Positions 6,543 through 6,588 of a stretch of DNA of 6,588 nucleotides are shown piece after piece. The DNA is from an uncultured Erythrobacteraceae bacterium (GTDB taxonomy: Bacteria > Pseudomonadota > Alphaproteobacteria > Sphingomonadales > Sphingomonadaceae): positions 1 through 6,588 of the forward strand of contig CAMLQG010000129.1 in assembly GCA_946482075.1 (NCBI GenBank), given 5' to 3'. Every line of letters begins with the position of its first letter. Position 1 is the first letter of the stretch. Position numbers and translations under genes: made by a program. The notes beneath the pieces were generated by a model. The model was not told the origin of the DNA and did no database searches. It worked only from the letters and a program-made list of their open reading frames with translations.

Positions 6543-6588
6543 CCCAGCGCGTCGTTGCGCGCCAAGCGCCGCAAAACCCCGCGCCCAG
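6532..6588 (+). CDS. Possible start of a downstream gene, cut by the window edge
   Basis: A GTG at 6532 overlaps the last codons of the protease gene and opens a frame that runs without a stop to the end of the window (19 codons, rich in Pro, Arg and Ala). AAGGGG (6522-6527) lies four bases upstream, which is closer than ideal. A second + strand frame, read from CTG at 6539, is also open but lacks a usual start codon. Neither peptide is recognisable. Short open frames are expected by chance at this GC content, so this is only a candidate. Confidence 0.15.
   Translation, partial: MRPDPARRCAPSAAKPRAQ

Noticed and set aside
1..6588. CRISPR array, tRNA, rRNA, insertion sequence or prophage attachment site
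   Set aside because: I found no regularly spaced repeats, cloverleaf, transposase motif or terminal inverted repeats with target duplications anywhere in the window.

Overview
The window reads as high-GC alphaproteobacterial chromosome, most likely from a sphingomonad (order Sphingomonadales). This placement is inference. It rests on the GC-rich codon third positions, the class II DAHP synthase, the proteobacterial style of EgtB, the PerP-like retropepsin family, and an ACCCCGGC/GCCGGGGT hairpin at the left edge that resembles dispersed intergenic repeats I associate with sphingomonads. All five confidently called genes lie on the + strand. There is no sign of a mobile element, CRISPR array, rRNA or tRNA.

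Layout. Positions 1-219 are non-coding and hold two abutting hairpins at the left edge and the leader of the first gene. Positions 220-1593 encode a complete class II 3-deoxy-D-arabino-heptulosonate-7-phosphate synthase, the entry step of the shikimate pathway. A 108-base gap with an inverted repeat around a TTAACC sequence leads to 1702-3510, a membrane-bound MASE1-PAS-GGDEF diguanylate cyclase with intact active and inhibitory sites. A strong intrinsic terminator (3523-3547) closes that gene. It is followed at once by a second, imperfect hairpin (3549-3584) whose 3' arm contains most of the ribosome binding site of the next gene.

Positions 3593-4819 (egtB) and 4822-5808 (egtD) form a tight two-gene ergothioneine module with a 2-base gap. 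EgtD trimethylates histidine to hercynine, and EgtB joins hercynine to a cysteine-type thiol to give the sulfoxide intermediate. No egtA, egtC or egtE gene is present, so the remaining step or steps must be encoded elsewhere. After 74 bases comes 5883-6542, a membrane-anchored single-domain aspartic protease of the retropepsin-like TIGR02281/PerP type. The last 46 bases contain no identifiable gene, although one frame stays open to the window edge.

The genes are individually recognisable, and I do not see a wholly new multi-gene system. The most interesting non-coding signal is the terminator plus SD-sequestering hairpin pair in front of egtB, which could place ergothioneine synthesis under translational control. 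The shared-function links between DAHP synthase, the diguanylate cyclase, the egt pair and the protease are weak. They look like independent neighbouring units rather than one pathway.
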